From contig OY987247.1 of the NCBI GenBank assembly GCA_963920765.1, positions 9,024,471-9,088,470 of the forward strand: DNA of 64,000 nt, read 5' to 3'. The DNA is from Ulota crispa (lineage: Eukaryota; Streptophyta; Bryopsida; Orthotrichales; Orthotrichaceae). Below, one piece after another: positions 25,601 to 36,090 of this stretch. A program made the position numbers and the translations under genes. Under the pieces are notes generated by a model. It worked only from the letters and a program-made list of their open reading frames with translations. It was not told where the DNA came from and ran no database searches. Every line of letters begins with the position of its first letter. The first letter of the stretch is position 1.

Positions 25601-25754
25601 GGAGTCAAGCCATAATCCGATTAATAAAGGAATTTCCTACTCGGGTTTTTAGTACAATTGAGTGAGTCTTGCAAACCTACGAGAAATAGCCTCCTTGAAC
25701 GAACTCATCCCTAGACTAGGTTTACAAATAAAGTAATCCAAATCTAACTCCACA
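22664..25754. mobile_element. 3.1-kb insertion with 5-bp TSD, unclassified
   Basis: The insertion begins TGTAGAGTGCC and ends AACTCCACA. It is flanked by CAACA at 22659-22663 and 25755-25759, and its boundaries are confirmed by the empty-site paralog near 33877. TG...CA ends with a 5-bp duplication fit LTR-type integration, but no long terminal repeat was found; the ends instead form a short imperfect inverted repeat. The interior carries no recognisable protein. Its plus strand is purine-rich with many spaced variants of AACTTGGAGAG or AAATTGGA, especially 24940-25510. Confidence 0.6.
24930..25520. repeat. Degenerate interspersed TTGGA-type repeat array
   Basis: Variants of (A/C)A(A/C)TTGGA recur roughly every 30-60 bp on the plus strand (near 24950, 25009, 25090, 25126, 25240, 25345, 25390, 25480). 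The long minus-strand frames here, rich in Phe/Leu/Ser, are by-products of this purine strand bias and are not called as genes. Confidence 0.4.
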
Positions 25755-25905
25755 CAACACTTTTATTTCCAAATTAATTGAATTTATTTGTAATCCATCA
25801 CTCATAATCTAGACACAATGTATGAAGTCACAATCTTGTCTTGTATTTCAAAAGGTGGTCAAATAATATGGGCAATAAATCAAATTTGGTCAATTTGATT
25901 TATGC

Positions 25906-26995
25906 AAGCTCTATGACCTAGTAAAAATGCCAAGATAATATTTGAATACATAATACACACACTTCTTTTATTATTCCTTTTTATAAATTTGCTTCAATAA
26001 ATCTAGTCACAATTTCTTTTTGAAGTCTTTTTAATTGTACCTAATGCAAATGTCTAATGTTTTCTTATTTTCTTGGACTATTTATAGCCTTCAAAATGAA
26101 TAGTCACATCCTCTCCAAATAATTGTGACTTATCATTTTCTAATTTACTTTTACTAACTATATTTATTTATTTTTAATTTTTAATTTTTAAATCTTTTAT
26201 CTATCCTTGTCATTATATCATGCTAACCCTTTTTATAGTTAATTTTGCAAAAATTAATCATTTAAATTTTTTATTTTTATTTTTGAATAATATATATTTT
26301 TTAATTTTTAAAAAAATCTAAAGTAATGGGTTTCTAACTAAAGTGTCTAACTACATAGCCCCCTACTTAGCACCATTGACGCCTTGTCAATGATACTTGG
26401 GTCGTTTATTTCTATCTTTGTTTTGCTGCTAAATCTGCTTCTCTTGAGCTGTGATACATGCTTTTTTAATATCTTCATTTCAATCAAGTAGTTGTGAATT
26501 CTTAGTATGCTGATATTCTAATGAGTTGGTCATAGGTGTAAACCTAGTCGATAGAAACTCATTGACAAAACAAAGATGAACTCCCCATACAAAGTGTGTA
26601 ACAACTAGAGCTTCTAATCCCGGTGCCAACAAGCATTGTGATATTGAAACTTTGTCAAGATATGAAACTTTGGTATTAAAATGTCAAGCATGTTGACATT
26701 GATAATAATATGATAAGTTTTTCATATCACATGTAGGAAGTTACAAAATACAACAGCTCAAAAAAATAATGGGTCAATATGTGTAATACAGATTTCATGG
26801 AAATCACTATAAGCATGAGCACAAGACAATGGAGTATCAAATGATCATGGTATTTTTGGCCAGTTATACTCTGTAGAACCAATAATGGCAAGAGGGTCCC
26901 ATTTATATCTTCTCTCACATGGGCAAAAAAGACTGTTTTTCACTACTATTACTAGTGGTCATGTTGCCAATCATAAAATATTTGCGGATATATAG
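25906..26995. other. Very AT-rich intergenic stretch, no gene seen
   Basis: Poly(A/T)-like blocks near 26160-26310. No supported feature. Confidence 0.4.
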
Positions 26996-27797
26996 TGACT
27001 ACTAAAATTGTCTCAATGTTTGTTTGGATGCCAAGTTTTTTTCATTGTCTCCACTATATATAAGTGACATTTTATCCTCAGATTTTGTGTGTGTGATCCT
27101 TATGCAATCATGATCAAGCATACCAAATTTTAGTTACTAAAAATCAAACTCCTATTTTTGGTAAAAAATTTTGTGTCAGAAAGTTGATTAAAAAACATCG
27201 GCAATGAATTTTTAAGATTTGATTGGGGTATGTTGGAGACATCCATACGCTCATCTTTGCTTCAAACAAATATTTCCAAAAAATTCTAAAAATATTCTAA
27301 AAATATTTTAAGTTCAAGCCTAATTTAGTAAAATTGATAATTCTTCTTGGAATCTATTTTTTGGCAAAATAAACATATCATCATGTTTAAAGGTACAAAC
27401 TTAATCACAACATATGAGTTATTTTGCCAAAAAATAGATTCCAAGAAGAATTATCAATTTTACTAAATTAGGCTTGAACTTAAAATATTTTTTAGAATAT
27501 TTTTAGAATTTTTTGGAAATATTTGTTTGAAGCAAAGATGAGCGTATGGATGTCTCCAACATACCCCAATCAAATCTTAAAAATTCATTGCCAATGTTTT
27601 TTAATCAACTTTCTTGACAAAAAAACTTTTACCAAAAATAGGAGTTTGATTTTTAGTAACTAAAATTTGGTACGCTTGATCATGATTGCACAAGGATCAC
27701 ACACAAAAAATCTGAGGACAAAATGTCATTTATATATAGTGGAGATAATGAAAAAAACTTGGCGTCCAAACAAACATTGAGACAATTCTAGTTGTCA
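26996..27797. repeat. 802-bp near-perfect inverted repeat (long hairpin)
   Basis: The left arm (26996 to about 27372) and right arm (about 27417-27797) are inverse complements over about 375 bp with only scattered differences, separated by a loop of about 45 nt. Arm landmarks include TTGTCTCAATGTTTGTTTGG and GAGACATCCATACGCTCATC with their complements. No target duplication was found, so it could be a fold-back transposon or an inverted duplication. It has no coding capacity. Confidence 0.9.
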
Positions 27798-29106
27798 TGG
27801 TAGCTTATCGTATGGTGTTTTTTCTGATAATGATAATCTATAATCTTCCATTAACCATTCTAGGGCTTTTCAAGAAGGAATGGATCTTTCTACTTTAATA
27901 TCCTTATACACATTATAATATTATACCAATACATGACAGGTAAGAGGTGAGCCTTGTACTGGAGTCTTGGGTAGTAAGCCACAATGCAAGTTTACAAATT
28001 GGAAGTGACAAATCAAAAACTGCAATCTCATTTGGATGATGAATGAGTAATTTCTTTGTCTGTAAGCATCCAAATAATTGTTTATAAGTCTCATGCACAT
28101 GTGTAGTAAGAATTTAGACAAACTAAAGTTAGGAAATCTCAATCACAATGTTGAGTTTGATTGAGGAGATAGAATAATAGGCTTACTCACTAATCCTAAT
28201 TGTTTAACAACCCAAATAAAAAGAATATATCCTAATTGGACCATGGCTATATAGCATAGGCTAATTACTAATGCTTATTTCCCACTCTTAATAGTTCAAA
28301 GTTAAGAAGCTCAAAATCTGATTTTTATCTTTGTCTTTATCTTTATGCTTTTCCTCTTTTACTCTGATTCTCTATTTTTTCTTTTCAGCCAATTTTCTCA
28401 AAGTCTTTCTTTTCTCCAACTCAACTTTAGTAGCAAATACACCAAATCAGCTTCATGACAACATCCTTCTTTATCACTCCTACTTGGTAATTGCCTCACA
28501 CTCTCTCTCCAGCAGTAACTCTCCAATTTGGTTCATATTCTCAACTGCCAAATTGGCTCTCCATATCCTCTGACTCTCTCGGAATTTTAGATCATTTCAC
28601 CAACTCGGTTCTTCATATTCTTCCACTCTTAAATCAGCTTTTAATCCAACTTCAACAACAACCATATCCATAAATCAAACGAGAGAGTAAACACTAGTCC
28701 ATACACAAAATTTAGTTCAAAAAATAAACCGGTTTGACATCTCCACTTACAAGCATGCAAGGATCCGGATTGATAAACTTCATACACACACATGGCTAAA
28801 CATTGTCCAATTTAACAATCTCTACTAACTTGGTTTTTAAACTCCATCGTTAATAAAACTTCTAAATTGACACACACACTGGTTTTGACTTAACACAAAT
28901 ATATGCACAATTTGTTAACACACATAACACAACCAAGTCACAAACTCCAATTTAGCATAAGCTTAGAATTCATTAACACAATCTCCAAATTGTAACACAC
29001 ACATAAATATCCAAATACACACATTCTCATTTCAAATCAATTCCATTAAACATTCAACACCCAAAATTTCAGATTTCACCAAAGAACACAACACAATCAC
29101 CAAATA
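27798..29106. other. Intergenic, pyrimidine-rich plus strand
   Basis: The strip 28330-29100 is C/T-rich on the plus strand with CCAA(A/C)TTGG-like words, resembling the minus-strand image of the repeat array near 24930-25520. It may be a decayed, inverted relative. No gene was called. Confidence 0.35.
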
Positions 29107-29415
29107 ACACCATATTTGTTATAATGAGAGAATGGGGACCTCTCAAAATAAACATGTTTGATTATGATTGAAATCACCAATTTTCATCCAAAATCACCAA
29201 TTTTCATTAAAATGAGAGTTTTTAGCTTGAATTGAGCTAAATTGTCATAAAACCTTTCAATTTTAGGTTGAATTTAAAAGGTTTTATGTCAATTTAGCTT
29301 GATTTGAGCTGAATTGATCTAAAACCTTTTTTTGAATTGACCTAATTTTTTTAAAAAATTTGGGTAAATTACCTCTCATTTCACTGGAAAACTCTCATTA
29401 TAACAGATATGGTGT
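29107..29415. mobile_element. Inverted-repeat MITE, TIR ACACCATATTTGTTATAATG
   Basis: The left end ACACCATATTTGTTATAATG and the matching inverse complement on the right bound 309 bp whose interior also folds on itself. The TIR is about 24 bp with one mismatch. No convincing target duplication was found, so the superfamily is undetermined. Confidence 0.6.
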
Positions 29416-29454
29416 GAAATCCAATTTATAAATTTTACTTTATGTTCTTCATAA

Positions 29455-29879
29455 GGTAGGAACACCCATAAGTGTGGAACTAAGGGTTTTGGAGTAGGTA
29501 AAACAATCGACTAACTTTGAAAAACTTACTATAGGTTAGCAAGAGGAAATTAAAATTATTGGCATCAATTTCAAGGTTCCAAGTGCAAGCATTTGTTCAC
29601 AAAGAATTTTCAAAGTCCAAAATCATTGAAAATGTAAAGCTATATATAGGAGATGCTACAAACAAAGTTTATTGGTTCTTAAGTAGTGAGATGAGGTACT
29701 CAAAACCGTCATGGCAATCACCCAAAACCATTACTTTATCACCTAGAACCATTGCTTAATCACCCAAAACCATCACTCTAGCACCCATAACCAATTTTTT
29801 TCAGTGCTAGTCCTTGACATGAGCCCTGACACAATAGGCCACGAGGATGGGGACACCCATGAAGAGGGGTGTTCCTACC
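29455..29879. mobile_element. MITE family C (TIR GGTAGGAACACCC), copy 1
   Basis: The left end GGTAGGAACACCCATAAG and the right end (inverse complement GGTAGGAACACCCCTC) bound 425 bp homologous to 43403-43774. The flanks are ATAA and TTAC, both one base from TTAA. The interior has a short tandem run of TCACCCAAAACCAT-like units at about 29707-29790. Confidence 0.65.
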
Positions 29880-30521
29880 TTACTCCATAACAACAAGTTC
29901 TCCAACACTGCACAAAACAAAAATTAACAAAGACAACCCATCCGGCTGGACTTGCACGCTCTCATTTGGCAGTGGGTGAAAATCAAATTGGATTCCTTCC
30001 TACTTGTAGCTCATGCTCACCAAGTTCCATAACTTTCCAATTAGCTGTAACTACCAACTGTCTTTAATTAAAATTAGGTTCTATTTCCACTTATATAATC
30101 CAAATAGGCTATTTGCATTTTTGTATGTTGGTACACATATTTAAATCCTAAATTGCCTTTTAATGTTCATAACTAGGGAATAGCAATCAACTTCCAAAAT
30201 TTAAACTTAGAAGTACAAACTGGTTATCTACAATATGATAAATATAATGATTGCCAATCAACTCACCATGTTGTGCTACCACTTCACGGTTCATGACAGT
30301 TGCCAATAAAGTGTGAGTACTGCATATGGTATCACCTTGGTCTTTCATGAGATTCTAAATCTGCAATAATTTTTGTTTCCATTTTTCTCCAACAACCCTT
30401 TGAGCTAACACATCTAATTCAATGTTATCTCTGTGGTGTATGATACATACATATCTATGAGGTGTATTAGTCAAATCCACTTTTTTGCGGTGACTAAGCT
30501 CTTTTTCCAAATTAACCCCTA
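29880..30521. other. Intergenic stretch, no gene seen
   Basis: Mixed composition, no supported feature. Confidence 0.4.
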
Positions 30522-30525
30522 AAGG

Positions 30526-31437
30526 ACCATTGTCCCTACGGGGACAAATGGGATTTTGGGCAGGTACCTACACCCTCAATTTTTGTTTTGATTTTTTGAA
30601 ACTTTTTTTGAAGATAGAAAAACACATTAGCTTTATGGGAATCTAATTTTTATTCCAATTGATGCCATGGAGCAAAACTTATGCCCAAATAAGCACAAAT
30701 TTGGGGACTAGGAGCAGCAAAAAAAAATCTTATAAAAACTTGAAAAAAAAATTTAATTTACTTTCTTGTAGATTACATCTTTGTGTACATTTGAAGCTTT
30801 GAATCATTTCATTTGGACTAGTTATGAGAAAGTTATGGAAAATCTTGTTTTTTGGGCAACTCAAGCATCTTCTTGAAAAAATAACTTATAACCTTCATTT
30901 TTGAATGCAGGTTTAACATTTTTTCAGAAAAAAATTGTTGGAGAGGGTGAAGTTTGCTTTCTAGAACAATCTCACCATTGGGATTATTGCGTTTCAATTC
31001 CATTGCAGGGTTATTAGCAATTTAAGTTTTTGTTCAATCTCATACCTTCTTCTACCTAATATTTTTTTTAAAGAATGAAAATTAAGTATTCTTTTTTTAA
31101 ATTTTTTCCCAAGATTTGCAACTTAACTTCCCACCATGCAAAAATAGAATTCTAAACTTTGTGGTGCAAAAATTTTAAAGTTAAAAATGTTCAAAGTTAA
31201 AAAATCTAATCAAGTAAGGTTCAAAAAAAGTTGTTTTTACTTTTTAAATGCATATATCTTACAATCTGTGCGGTCAAAGTTCTTGAGTTTTGTATGACAC
31301 ATTCTTATAGTAGTTTAGCACAAGATTCTATGGTCAAATATGCAAAACGCCTGATTTCCAAACTTTTTTAATCTTTGCCATAGAGGTGACAATTTTGAGT
31401 GTCTTTTGATAAGAAAAAGGCCATGGTCCTTTAGGAG
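30526..31437. mobile_element. TTAA-flanked MITE, long subfamily B, 912 bp
   Basis: TTAA lies at 30522-30525 and 31438-31441. The left end is CCCCTAAAGGACCATTGTCC; the right inverse complement is CTCCTAAAGGACCATGGCC. The interior matches 62239-63270 in the opposite orientation (blocks such as GGACAAATGGGATTTTGGGC). Non-coding. Confidence 0.82.
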
Positions 31438-31714
31438 TTAATATAATATAATAATGCTCTAGCTCCCAAGTCAACAATATGATTTAGTGTGTAGTCCAGT
31501 TAAGGTTAGGTCACTATGTACCAACATCTCGCATAAGAGATTCTGCATATCATCAAACTTTGCAATTGTCTCCCAAGCATCCTTTGATTGATCTTTTGAT
31601 AAATGTTGACCTCTCTAAAGTATAAGTACACATACACATATATCAGACTGTAGCTCATATGCACAATAAAGAGAAAATGGTGGTGCTGACTCTAATTGAT
31701 GCCACATAGCCTAT

Positions 31715-32050
31715 CATTAGGAAAAATATGGGGCCTTAGGAAGGCCCTTATAAACTATTCCAGCCCTCATTTTCTGTGGTCCCCAATGTGGGGGAACTAG
31801 TCTTGTGGATGGCCAGAAAAATTAATTCAAAAAATCCAAAAATTAAAAAAAAAAATCTTAGAAAAAAATAAGAAACTTTTTTGATTTTTGATTTTTGATT
31901 TTTTTTTGTAAATTAAAAAATTTGAAAAAGCTGATGTGGCATCAATGATGCCACATCAGCCTGCGCATGATTTTATTGGGAATTGCGTTTCCATGGCTAA
32001 GGACCCCCCCAAACTCAGGGCCTTATTGGGGCCCCATATTTTTCCTAATG
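31715..32050. mobile_element. CATTAGG-family MITE, copy 1
   Basis: The inverted ends CATTAGGAAAAATATGGGGC and their complement bound 336 bp. A central perfect palindrome around TGGCATCAATGATGCCA lies near 31935-31965. It is homologous to 38331-38657 and more distantly to 59202-59505. No clear target duplication was found. Confidence 0.7.
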
Positions 32051-32170
32051 TGCAATCCCTCAATGGAGTCCACTTTCTTCTCTTACTCTTGATTCAATTC
32101 ATCATTAGTACTAACAAATAATATCACATTTTCTTCCAAATCCTAAACAATCTATGAAATTTTAATAGAC

Positions 32171-32700
32171 TCATGTACCTTGGCTGTACTTTGAGATTCC
32201 AATGGAAATCTTGATCTTATCCAGCTCACTCTTTAATGTATTAATCTCTTTGTGCATCTCTTTGTGCATCTCCTCTTTACATATTTTTAAAATAATAATA
32301 GCTTCATGTGACTTCTTACTCTCAGCTTCCAGATTAGTATTTTTGTTATTAGGTAAAATGCTCTTTTGTTTTGGTCTCAAGAGTTTCTTTAATTTCTTTA
32401 TACATTTTTAAAACTCATAATCTATGGGTCTCAAACTCTTGAACTCTTATTTTTTATGAGTTTTTTGTAGTTTTATAAGCATAAAGCTCTCATCTAATAG
32501 TTTGTTGCTTTTCTTTTTATTCATTTTTCAATTTGATTAATTCAGCATAGGAAGGTTTTATAGAAGATTTTGTTGCCGGAAAACCTTTAAATGAAGTTTA
32601 TTCTTTATTCTTCTTAGTTAAATGACTATAAATAGATTGAGACACTAGTGATAGCTCTCTTCCAATTGGAATATAAGTACTAACCATTGAAAGATGAAAA
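32171..32700 (-). pseudogene. Decayed coding remnant with a coiled-coil-like segment
   Basis: The minus strand from 32380 to 32171 encodes a Lys/Glu-rich heptad-like segment containing EEMHKEMHKEINTLKSELDK, typical of a coiled coil, ending at a stop. Upstream to about 32700 the same strand has protein-like stretches broken by several TAA/TAG codons. This suggests a decayed gene, perhaps of retroelement origin. No protease, RT, integrase or other diagnostic motif is visible, so the identity is open. Confidence 0.3.
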
Positions 32701-33026
32701 ACTGAGCATAAAGGTACGGGATTGTGTTTTTTTTTTTGCTAATCACTCTTGTGATAGATAATCATAAATCATATAATCCCAATCAAAGTACTCTCCATCC
32801 ATGAGAAAATGTAAATATGAATAAATGCTTCTAAACCTATATCAAGATTTACTTTTTTTCAAGGTGCCATTTAGTTTTAAATTTTTGGCATAAAGTTAAC
32901 TAGATTGATTTAGAGTAAGACTTTTGGATATTTGTATGTATTATTTCTTGCTTACAAGTGTTGATTAAATTGATTAAGGTTCTAATCTTAATTTGAGATA
33001 ATAAGAAAAGTAAATGTCATTCTTAA

Positions 33027-33569
33027 CCCCTCAACACCCAATCGACCATTTTTTGGTTGCTGCCCTTTTTTGCGAGTTGTCCGAGATGAAAAAAAAAACG
33101 GTTTTTGAAAAAACAAAAAATATTTTCAAGTAGAAAAGTAAGACTACTTTCCAACCCAAATTTGAATTGTGACAATTCAAGTTAAATTCCACCAAAGAGA
33201 ACTTTTCAAAAACAAACACTTCAATATTTGCTAGTGTTTTAAAATTTACTATTTTGGGAAGCTCATGATGTTCTCTTCTTCAAAAATATTGCATTTTAGT
33301 TTAAGAATAGAATGTCTATTTTTAATTAATCATACCAATATTTAAATTCTATGAAGAAAATTTGTAATTTTGGTGAATATTAAATGATAAATGCTTCTAA
33401 ATTTGTTAGATAAGTATCCAAAACTATTTTTGAATGTATAACTATATAGGTAATTATTAAACACCATGATTCTTGTTTTTTCATTTGAAACAAACTTCAT
33501 TAAAGTTACAAAAGTATCATTTTATAACAAATATACGTTTTGCCCTTACCCCCCTTGGGCATTTAGGGG
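33027..33569. mobile_element. TTAA-flanked MITE, 543 bp (CCCCTCAACACC / CCCCTAAATGCC ends)
   Basis: TTAA lies at 33023-33026 and 33570-33573. The left end is CCCCTCAACACCC; the right inverse complement is CCCCTAAATGCCCAAGGGGG. AT-rich interior without coding capacity. The mixed ends tie together the subfamilies at 39421-39492 and 60096-60742. Confidence 0.75.
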
Positions 33570-33729
33570 TTAATATGTAATTTTACAATCTCATGAAGAA
33601 TTTACATATTCAAATTTTCTTAAGCAAAAGTCATGGGGATTCCCTTGAAAATTGATGAATAAAAAATCTTTATCCTACTTTAATTTTTAGCCACCAATAG
33701 CCAAGACCAATCTCTGACAGCAGAGCTAA

Positions 33730-34017
33730 ATTGTAAACCAGGTTTTGCTTTTACACAGAACCTAGGAAACAATAATATTTGGGTTCTTTAAGGGGAATAG
33801 TGAGATTAGTCTATCCCTTAGTGATTAAAGTCACTTTCAAAGACATTTTTGTTTAAAAGATTTAAATAAAAGGACAATTCTTTTATTCCCAAATTAATTG
33901 AATTTGTTTGCACTTATGATCTAAACACAATGTATGAAGTCATAGTCTTAACTAGTATTCTAAAAGGTTGTCAAATAGTATGGGCAATAATTCAAGTTTG
34001 GTCAATCCGATTTATTC
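33730..34017. repeat. Uninterrupted copy of the repeat split at 22518-25905
   Basis: The copy contains TTAAATAAAAGGACAA joined directly to TCTTTTATTCCCAAATTAA. At 22.6 and 25.76 kb these two halves are separated by 3.1 kb. It serves as the empty-site reference for that insertion. Confidence 0.75.
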
Positions 34018-34838
34018 TTTGAGCTATTGTAAACATGACATTTGATATTTGTGAGTTTTGTGTATTAGTACGTGTGAATTTTTGTCATGAGTTTTGTGCA
34101 AAGTTGGATATTGTGGGTATGCCAATATATTGCATACATTGATTTGTGCTGAGACTTTATTGGAAGATAGAACTCTTGGGTAACATACTTGTTGCATCTA
34201 GAGAGAACATCAAAAATAAACTTTGACGCCCAATCATATTGTAATCACATGCAAGGTTGTTTGTTTGTTTTAATAACAAGGAGAGCTGTTCAACGAAAGG
34301 ATTTCCAAAATCTAGAATATTTTCAATATCTAACCCTTTCTTGTAGTTTTTTAGAGTAACTCAAAGAGGGAATCTTCAATGACATTGTTTTTTATTCCTA
34401 GATTTTAGGCCTACTTTTAAAACCTAGCATTTTTGTTTTTTTGGTAGAAGTTCTAGTCTTAACCCCTCCTAATAACAAGTGATAAGGTAGTGAATCCATT
34501 CAAACCTTGTTATTGGTCCAAAACTCTTTTTTAAAATAGAATTTGTCCTAATACTTTAGACAATTGGTAATACATGTTGATAAGAAGGATATAATTGACT
34601 TATACATTTAGGAGTTGATCTTAGATTAGCTAGCAATAAAGCTTTTGAGATTTTCAAAACTTTTGCATATACTATCATAAAAAAATCCTTTATATGGTGC
34701 ACTAAAACTTTCCACTATTTGCCAAACCTGAACATATAAATATCTCAGTAGTTTAATAATTGCAACACATATTCAACGCTGCAAGCGACAATCTAGGGTC
34801 CAAAAGGAAATAAGAAACTTTGACACTACCGGTAGGTT
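34018..34838. other. Intergenic stretch, no gene seen
   Basis: AT-rich, no supported feature. Confidence 0.4.
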
Positions 34839-35128
34839 ATCTAGAGAGTACCTTTAAAGGCCTTGCAGAACATTGTGTTCCTTGTTTCAAAACAAGAATC
34901 CACTCTAATATTTTAGAGAGCACCTTTAAAGGTCTTGCAAAACATTGTGTTCCTTGTTTCAAAACAAGAATCCACTCTAATATTTTAGAGAGCACCTTTA
35001 AAGGTCTTGCAAAACATTGTGTTCCTTGTTTCAAAACAAGAATCCACTCTAATATTTTAGAGAGCACCTTTAAAGGTCTTGCAAAACATTGTGTTCCTTG
35101 TTTCAAAACAAGAATCCACTCTAATATT
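34839..35128. repeat. 72-bp minisatellite, 4 copies, open on both strands
   Basis: Four head-to-tail units of 72 bp occur. Units 2-4 are virtually identical and unit 1 differs at a few positions. Because 72 is divisible by 3, the repeat is open in one frame on each strand. The plus-strand frame (34820-35182) encodes a 24-residue unit with HCVPCFKTR, and its unique tail has a second CxxC (CINCEG). No splice or homology evidence supports a gene, so it is reported as a minisatellite. Confidence 0.85.
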
Positions 35129-35182
35129 ATTAAGCAATGCATCAATTGTGAAGGTGTTGTTAGAATTCCATCTTCCAAGTAA

Positions 35183-35636
35183 AATATTTCTCAAGCATAA
35201 ACCACAAATCATCATGTGGATTGCATGTAAATTCTAATTCTCAACAACACAAACTCAAACCAAATTCAACAAGCATCTACTCTCTTTATTCATGTAGCAC
35301 CAACTCATTCTTTTAGTGAAGTACCTAATCAAACTTTCTCAAAATAGCTTCTCCCAATGCAAAACCTCCTCCCATGCAATCCAAAGCCATCAAAAGGCTC
35401 TCACACCAATTCAAACCTTGTTCTTTTAAGTTCCTGCTCATACAACTAATAAAAGTTATCGAGAGACTAGCACTAACTTACTTAGAGCAATGAATAAAAA
35501 AATAAAATAAAAGCGGATCACAACAAAATAAACACCTATAAAATATCACAAAAATTAGGTCAAACAACCAATACAACAGGCTAACCATTACATGCACCAT
35601 GTCTAGCCTGCAATTCACCTAAATAGATCTTCTACC
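35183..35636. other. Intergenic stretch, no gene seen
   Basis: No supported feature. Confidence 0.4.
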
Positions 35637-35640
35637 TTAA

Positions 35641-35865
35641 CCCTTAAACATCTAAGCATGCCGCTGTGACCAGTACAATACAAGGTTTTTTTTTTTTGTA
35701 TGTGAAATATATTTACACCTATACAATATTCAAGATCAACAAAGAAGTCAAAAATACAAATCAAGATGGGTGAGCTATTTGAGATCCCACATTAAAACTT
35801 CTTGATGGTAGTAAAATGCCAACTACACTACAATGTATCTACTATGCCCTAGGGACGTTTAAGGG
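35641..35865. mobile_element. TTAA-flanked MITE, short subfamily A, 225 bp
   Basis: TTAA lies at 35637-35640 and 35866-35869. The ends are CCCTTAAACATCTAAGC (left) and CCCTTAAACGTCCCTAGGGC (right inverse complement). The interior is homologous to 3605-4074 and 62232-63499. Confidence 0.8.
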
Positions 35866-36029
35866 TTAATATGAAATAACATCCAGCCTCTCACAACGAA
35901 CTCAAAAAAGTTTCTTCTCATGACGTTGAACATGGATTTAGTAGTTTTTTTATGTACAAGTCCTGAGCAAAATTATCAACAAGCACTCGGCAATCATAAA
36001 CAAAAAAACATGTCCACTCGGAAGGGAGT

Positions 36030-36085
36030 ACATAAGTCTAGTTCTGGTTTAGGGTTTTGGTGGTTTAGGGTTTGGGGTTTTAAGA
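36030..36085. repeat. Telomere-like TTTAGGG tract in the PR-10-like gene 3' flank
   Basis: Several irregular TTTAGGG/TTTGGGG units lie just downstream (minus strand) of the stop codon at 36091-36093, within the expected 3'UTR. TTTAGGG is the usual plant telomere unit. Here it is short and irregular, so it is an interstitial motif and not a telomere. Confidence 0.5.
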
Positions 36086-36090
36086 TTTCA

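Larger units (their letters stand above)
22518..25905. repeat. Dispersed repeat interrupted by a 3.1-kb insertion
   Basis: The segments 22518-22663 and 25755-25905 are together homologous to the continuous segment 33730-34017. In the latter the two halves meet at about 33877. The 33.7-kb copy is therefore a paralogous empty site for the insertion at 22664-25754. Confidence 0.75.

Noticed and set aside
22664..25754. Complete LTR retrotransposon
   Set aside because: TG...CA ends and a 5-bp TSD fit, but there is no repeated terminal sequence, no gag/pol motif, and the ends are weakly inverted instead of direct.
34837..35178. Minus-strand frame through the 72-bp repeats
   Set aside because: Both strands are open only because the unit length is a multiple of three. 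There is no evidence favouring translation.
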